Part shown: positions 60,018-64,000 of the stretch, piece by piece
Position numbering within the stretch: the stretch's first letter is position 1
How the letters are laid out: the number at the start of each line of letters is the position of its first letter
Assembly (NCBI RefSeq): GCF_031583065.1
Contig: NZ_CP134053.1
Span: 4,898,001 to 4,962,000 of the forward strand
DNA length: 64,000 nt
Direction of reading: 5' to 3'
DNA from: Streptomyces sp. CGMCC 4.7035
GTDB lineage: Bacteria; Actinomycetota; Actinomycetes; Streptomycetales; Streptomycetaceae
Made by a program: the position numbers and the translations under genes
Notes under the pieces: model-generated
Databases searched by the model: none
Told to the model about the DNA's origin: nothing
What the model saw: only the letters and a program-made list of their open reading frames with translations

Positions 60018-60735
60018 TCACTGGTTCCCGTAGCGATGTAGTTCCCAGTCGGTCACGGCGGCGGCGAATGCCGCGGCCTCCCATCGTCGGGTGGCGGCGT
60101 AGTGCCGTACGAGTGCGTCTTCGAGGTAGTGGCGCAGGGGTTCGCTGGACTCGAGCAGGGCCGTCGCCGTGAGGAGATCGGTCGGCAGGGGTTGGCCGGT
60201 GAGGTAGGCGTCGCCATCGACCGGCGGGGGCAGAGGGGGCCGGTGGTCGATGCCGTGCAGGATGCCGGTGAGGGCGGCAGCGACGGCCAGGTAAGGGTTG
60301 GCGTCGCCTGCGGCGGTCCGCAGTTCCATGCGGGAATTCTCGCCACGCTGGAGATAGCGCACTCCGCTGGTGCGGTTGTCCGCGCCCCAGGTAGCGGTCG
60401 TCCCGGCGGTGGTGTGCGGCGCGAGGCGTTTGTAGCCGTTGACGGTCGGGGTGACCAGAGCCGTGGCGGCGGGCATGGTATCCAGAATGCCTGCCAGCGC
60501 AGCGGGCCCGGGCTCGGTCGGCCGCTGGGTTCTTGCCGTTCTTGTCGTGCAGGGAGATGTGCAGGTGCAGTCCATTGCCATAGCCGGGTCCGGGTTTGGC
60601 CATGAACCACGCGCGGCCGTTGTGGCGCTGCGCCGCCTGCCGGATGGCGGCGGCCGCGACCATCGAGCAGAGCACCACCTGGCTCGCAAAATCCCGCGTG
60701 CCCGTCCACTCCTGGTACGCCGAAGGCGGTGCCGG
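60018..60735 (-). pseudogene. Glutamine-synthetase-like (GlnA-type) ligase, C-terminal half, frameshifted
   Basis: The minus strand gives [40 protein letters not shown] (the ammonium/glutamate loop), then after a shift near 60510, ILDTMPAATALVTPTVNGYK and RLAPHTTAGTTATWGADNRT. It finishes with NSRMELRTAAGDANPYLAVA and an ordinary C-terminus. The N-terminal beta-grasp half is missing. The type resembles gamma-glutamyl-polyamine or ethanolamine ligases. Confidence 0.75.
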
Positions 60736-60778
60736 CCAGCACGAAGTCATCTCCCGCACAGCACTATTTCCAGAAGCT

Positions 60779-60941
60779 GACCTACAACCAACTCCCTTTC
60801 ATATTCAGGACACAACGCAAGAAGAAGGGCAGCCGGGGCGGCCGTCCCGTCACTTTCGACGCCGAGCTTTACCGTGACCGCAACACCGTCGAGCGGCTGA
60901 TCAACCGGCTGAAGGACTGGCGCGGCATCGCGACACGCTGA
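60779..60941 (+). pseudogene. IS5-like transposase, C-terminal fragment
   Basis: Reads [20 protein letters not shown] and [20 protein letters not shown], the conserved C-terminal block with the catalytic Glu of a common streptomycete IS5 group. Both sides are cut, on the right by the IS256 relic. Confidence 0.75.
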
Positions 60942-60949
60942 TCGAGGCC

Positions 60950-62024
60950 CGGTCCGGGAAGATGCCCACGACGTCGGTGCGGCGGCGGATCTCCTTGTTC
61001 AGCCGCTCCTGCGGGTTGTTCGACCAGATCGACTTCCACACGGTCCGGGGAAAGGCGGTGAAGGCCAGCAGGACCTCACGGGCCGCCTCCAGGCGCTCGG
61101 CGGCCTTGGGGAACTTCTCGTCCAGCGCGGCGATCACAGTCGCCATCTGCTGGCGCACGGCCTTCGCGTCAGGCTGCTCGAAGACGGTCCGCAGGAGGGT
61201 GGCGACCCACGGCTGGGCAGACTTCGGCACCTGGCCCAGGAGCGCACGGGCGTAGTGGGTGCGGCATCGCTGCCAGGACGCACCGGCCTGGGTGGCGCCG
61301 ATCGCGTTGACCAGGCCGGCGTGGGCGTCGGAGACCACCAGCTTGACCCCGCCCAGGCCGCGGGCGAGCAGGGAGCGCAGGAAGGCGAGCCAGCCGGCAC
61401 CGTCCTCGCTGGTGGCGACGTCCAGGCCCAGCACCTCACGCTGGCCCTCGTTGTTGATGCCGACCGCAACCAGGCAGTGGACGTTCACGACCCGGCCGCC
61501 CTCGCGGACCTTCTGGGTCAGGGCGTCCGCCCAGACAAATGTGTAGGGGCCATGGTCGAGCGGACGGTTGCGGAACTCGGCCACCCTCTCGTCCAAATGC
61601 TTAGCCATCTCGAGACTTGGGACTTGGACAGCTGCGTCACCCCGAGGCTCTCGGCGAGCTTCTCCACTCTCCTGGTGGAGACGCCGAGTAGGTAGCAGGT
61701 GGCGACCACCGAGATCAGGGCTTGCTCGGCTCGGCGCCGGCGCTCCAGCAACCACGATGGGAAGTAGCTACCGGAACGGACTCGCGGGATCGCCAGGTCG
61801 GCGGTTCCGACGCGGGTGTCCCAGTCCCGATGCCGGTAGCCATTACGGGAGTTGACCCGGTCCTCACTCGGCCGGCCGTACTCGCCGCCACAGGCGTGGT
61901 CGACGTCGGCGGACATCATCGCCTCGGCGAAGGTCTTCACCATCGCCCGCAACATGTCGGGACTCGCCGAGGCCAGGTTCTCCTCCAGCAGGGCGGCGAA
62001 CGGCAGACTGTCAGGTGCGGTCAT
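60950..62024 (-). pseudogene. IS256-family transposase, frameshifted and truncated
   Basis: The N-terminal part from 62024 (ALLEENLASASPDMLRAMVK, GYRHRDWDTRVGTADLAIPR, SLGVTQLSKSQVS) shifts frame near 61615 into EMAKHLDERVAEFRNRPLDH, YTFVWADALTQKVREGGRVV, LVVSDAHAGLVNAIGATQAG, SIWSNNPQERLNKEIRRRTD and ends at VGIFPDRAS. About 40 C-terminal residues are lost. The relic in front of RidA (33088-33216) comes from a related element. Confidence 0.85.
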
Positions 62025-62275
62025 CGTGTTGGTCTCCTCTTCGTGACGTCAGACCTTTCGAAGGATCAACCGGTGGCCGCCTTACGTTTTCAGGCGACAC
62101 CCTTCCCCGGGACGAAAACCCCCGGAACGGGTGGAACCCGTACACCACTTCCCAGGACGCAACCCGCGACGACCCTACCTGTGAGTGGGCGGTGGGGTGG
62201 CAGTGGGTTGGTGGCAGTCACTGCGATCAGCGTGTCGGGGGGTCGTTGCTGCTCAGGGTCTTGGATGTGTGCGAG

Positions 62276-63015
62276 TCACACGATTTGGATGACGTGCTTT
62301 CCGCGGACGCCGCCGGCCTCCAGGGCGCGGTGGGCGGCGGCAATGGAAGCGAGGGGGTGAACAGTGTCCACGACCGGACGGATATCGCCGTTCTGTGCGT
62401 ACCGGGTCAGTTCGGCGAACAGCTCGTGCCCTGGGTTGCCACTGAAGAAACGCACCCGTCGGGAGCCGTGGACGCTGGAGCCGAGCAGATAGGAGACGCT
62501 TGTGAGGAGGTTCTCGAGATCGAAGGCGATGGCTACCATGCGTCCGCCCGGGGCCAGTAGCCGGCGGTAGGCGGGGTGCTGTGTGCCGACGGTGTCCATG
62601 ATGACGTCGAATGCGCCAAGTTCTTGCGGGCGGGTCGTCGTGTAGTCGAGTACCTCGTCCGCGCCCAAGCCGCGAACGAAGTCGAGGTTCTTCGGGCTCG
62701 CGAGGGCGGTGACGTGAGCGCCGAAGACCTTGCCGATCTGGACTGCGACGCTGCCGACACCGCCACTGGCCCCGCGCACCAGGAGGCGTTCGCCGGGCCT
62801 GAGACGCGCCTTGTCACGCAGGGCGGTGATCGAGGTCGTTCCTCCTCCGAGCAGGGAGACAGCCTGCACCGGAGTGGGATTGCCCGGGGCCAGAGCTATC
62901 TGCTGGGGGCGGACGGCCACGTACTGCGCCGCGCTGCCGGACTTCGTCCGCCCCAGGAAGCCCCACACCCGCTCCCCCTCCCGGATACCGGGCACCGAGG
63001 GGCCGACCTGGTCCG
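62276..63015 (-). pseudogene. NAD(P)H:quinone-oxidoreductase/alcohol-dehydrogenase-like gene, 5' end lost
   Basis: Reads from VGPSVPGIREGERVWGFLGR through YVAVRPQQIALAPGNPTPVQ, LLVRGASGGVGSVAVQIGKV (Rossmann fold), GADEVLDYTTTRPQELGAFD and a normal C-terminus ending KHVIQIV. About 65 N-terminal residues are missing. The break at ~63015 coincides with the start of an IS-derived segment on the other strand, so insertion or deletion by that IS removed the start. Confidence 0.75.
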
Positions 63016-63510
63016 CGACTACGAGCACCGCCCCTCCTCCTCCGCCTCCCGCGTTTACTGGGCGATGACCCACGTCTCCTGGACCTCCGGGGAGACGCCG
63101 CCCGGGCCCTGGCCGACGACCTCCGCGCACAGATCGACGACCTGCAGACCCGGTTGCGGGAGGCCGAGATGCACCTGGAGCACCTCGCGATCACCCGCAA
63201 GACCGTCACCGGCCTCGCCGACCGGCTCCCGGCCGTCGCGCCGGAGCTGCCCGAGCACCCGGACTATCCCCGCATCCTCGCCGCCTTCAACCACGCGACC
63301 GGGCCGCTACGAGCCAAGGACGTCTGCGCAGCCCTCGGCCACGAACTGCTGCCGAAAAACGTCGAAGGCACCCGCGCCAAGTTGAAACGCCTGGTCAAAC
63401 TCGGGATCCTCACCGAGGCCGACACCGGCAACTTCGCCAGGAGGCAATAGCCGACAGAACCTCCACCAGCGTCCTTGCTCCCACCTCAGCCAGAAACGGA
63501 CACCACCTTA
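63013..63510 (+). mobile_element. Remnant of a two-gene IS related to the one at 8160
   Basis: Begins within a transposase tail (RDYEHRPSSSASRVYWA; compare REYDHRPDTSASRVYWA at the 8160 element) and continues into a homologue of the accessory gene. Near its right edge it shows CAGAAACGGACACC, resembling CAGAAACGGACTTAA at the other right repeat. The left two thirds are deleted. Confidence 0.7.
63067..63450 (+). pseudogene. IS accessory protein homologue (coiled coil plus winged helix), 5' end unclear
   Basis: About 127 codons: ALADDLRAQIDDLQTRLREA and EMHLEHLAITRKTVTGLADR are coiled-coil-like; PEHPDYPRILAAFNHATGPL, LRAKDVCAALGHELLPKNVE and GTRAKLKRLVKLGILTEADT form the winged-helix-like part. 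It aligns with the protein at 9116 including ITRKxV/TTRKII, the RAKD/RARE turn and the RxxLxRLV..G.L helix. A good start codon is lacking in frame, though internal starts exist. It shows that this gene pair is a recurring IS design. Confidence 0.6.
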
Positions 63511-63539
63511 CGAACCGCCCACTAAGGGCGCGCAGATAA

Positions 63540-63851
63540 TCAACACGCATTCTTGATCTTGCTTTGGGTGGGGTTGGGAGCGAGGAACGTCGCGACGTCG
63601 GATGGTGTGCGGAAGCGGGCGGTGGAGGCGTTGATGTGGTGGCCGTGCACTTGCACGAGCGGGTGGACTTCCTGTTTTGCGCGGCTGATGGTCATGGCGG
63701 TGACGCCGAAGAGCTGGCCGAGGAGGTCCATGGTGGCGAGCTTGCGCAGGTAGAGCACGGTGACCAGGATTCGGTCAGCTGGGGAATGTCCGCGCATCTG
63801 GGGACTGTACGGTGTCAATGACACTCCCTCGACCGATTCCGCCGGGGACAC
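63540..63851 (-). pseudogene. Transposase helix-turn-helix (HTH_Tnp_4-like) fragment
   Basis: 103 codons with RILVTVLYLRKLATMDLLGQ, LFGVTAMTISRAKQEVHPLV and TARFRTPSDVATFLAPNPTQ, the DNA-binding front part of a DDE endonuclease-type transposase. No catalytic domain follows. Confidence 0.6.
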
Positions 63852-63866
63852 CGAGAGTCTCCTGCC

Positions 63867-64000
63867 GTGACGATCAAACTCGCGTCACCGGGTGGATCCC
63901 AGGGTCGGATGTTCGATGGTCTGGATGAGCTCCGGCTGACGGTCGCGAACCTGGCGCGCGACATCGACGAATTGTCCAACGAGCGGCGATGCGTCGCCGG
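63867..64000 (+). CDS. Start of an unidentified gene, cut by the window edge
   Basis: From GTG 63867 the frame stays open to the edge (44 codons): TIKLASPGGSQGRMFDGLDE, then LTVANLARDIDELSNER. Composition is protein-like and partly helical. The upstream site is weak, and the family is unknown. Confidence 0.35.
   Translation, partial: MTIKLASPGGSQGRMFDGLDELRLTVANLARDIDELSNERRCVA

Noticed and set aside
1..64000. CRISPR arrays, rRNA or intact tRNA genes
   Set aside because: No regularly spaced short repeats and no rRNA-like or cloverleaf sequences were seen anywhere in the window.

Overview
The window is very GC-rich, with GTG/TTG starts, GGAGG-type ribosome sites, a twin-arginine export signal, mycothiol-type maleylpyruvate isomerase, Hrd-type sigma factor and SpoIIE-type phosphatase. 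All of this points to Streptomyces or a close relative. The density of insertion-sequence (IS) scraps and broken genes is typical of a chromosome arm.

Bases 1-7941 encode secreted polysaccharide-active proteins: the end of a probable GH78 enzyme, a double-psi beta-barrel (expansin/RlpA-like) protein, a GH18 chitinase-like protein and a Tat-exported GH64 beta-1,3-glucanase with CBM6. The first three carry tandem copies of the same ~60-residue cysteine-rich module. Two of them share a near-identical 722-bp DNA block that includes a terminator. Bases 8160-13440 are a scrap zone: a two-gene IS with a nonsense-mutated transposase, transposase and kinase remnants, an IclR/VOC pair and two head-to-head truncated genes.

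Bases 13476-44787 are the main point of interest: several operons for catabolism of a hydroxylated aromatic acid. Assigned steps form a route from a benzylic alcohol (ADH, ALDH) to a hydroxybenzoate, then gentisate (FAD hydroxylase), maleylpyruvate (bicupin gentisate dioxygenase, two copies), fumarylpyruvate (mycothiol isomerase) and fumarate plus pyruvate (FAH family, two copies). Around this core sit parts with no assigned role: three paralogues of a cupin protein with two CxxC pairs, a smaller 3-hydroxyanthranilate-dioxygenase-like cupin, two TAXI-like binding proteins without signal peptides or permeases, a ferredoxin and its reductase, a class II aldolase-fold protein, a PPOX flavoprotein, RidA, DUF4242 and ABM proteins. 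Five separate promoter regions share a 20-bp element, consensus TGTTCYGYATCRTGATACAT. Where spacing is intact it lies 19-24 nt before the first start codon. Two paralogous IclR genes stand beside two copies with the same geometry. I infer one IclR regulon spanning about 30 kb. Separate MarR circuits with their own palindromes control an efflux/membrane gene and a ferric-reductase-like gene.

Bases 44870-64000 hold a PAS/SpoIIE phosphatase, MerR and MmyB-type regulators, an MprF-like lysyltransferase and an SDR, set among truncated catabolic genes and at least six families of IS remnant (IS256, IS5, IS1380 and others). Many genes contain frameshifts or in-frame TAG codons. From sequence alone I cannot separate true decay from assembly error.
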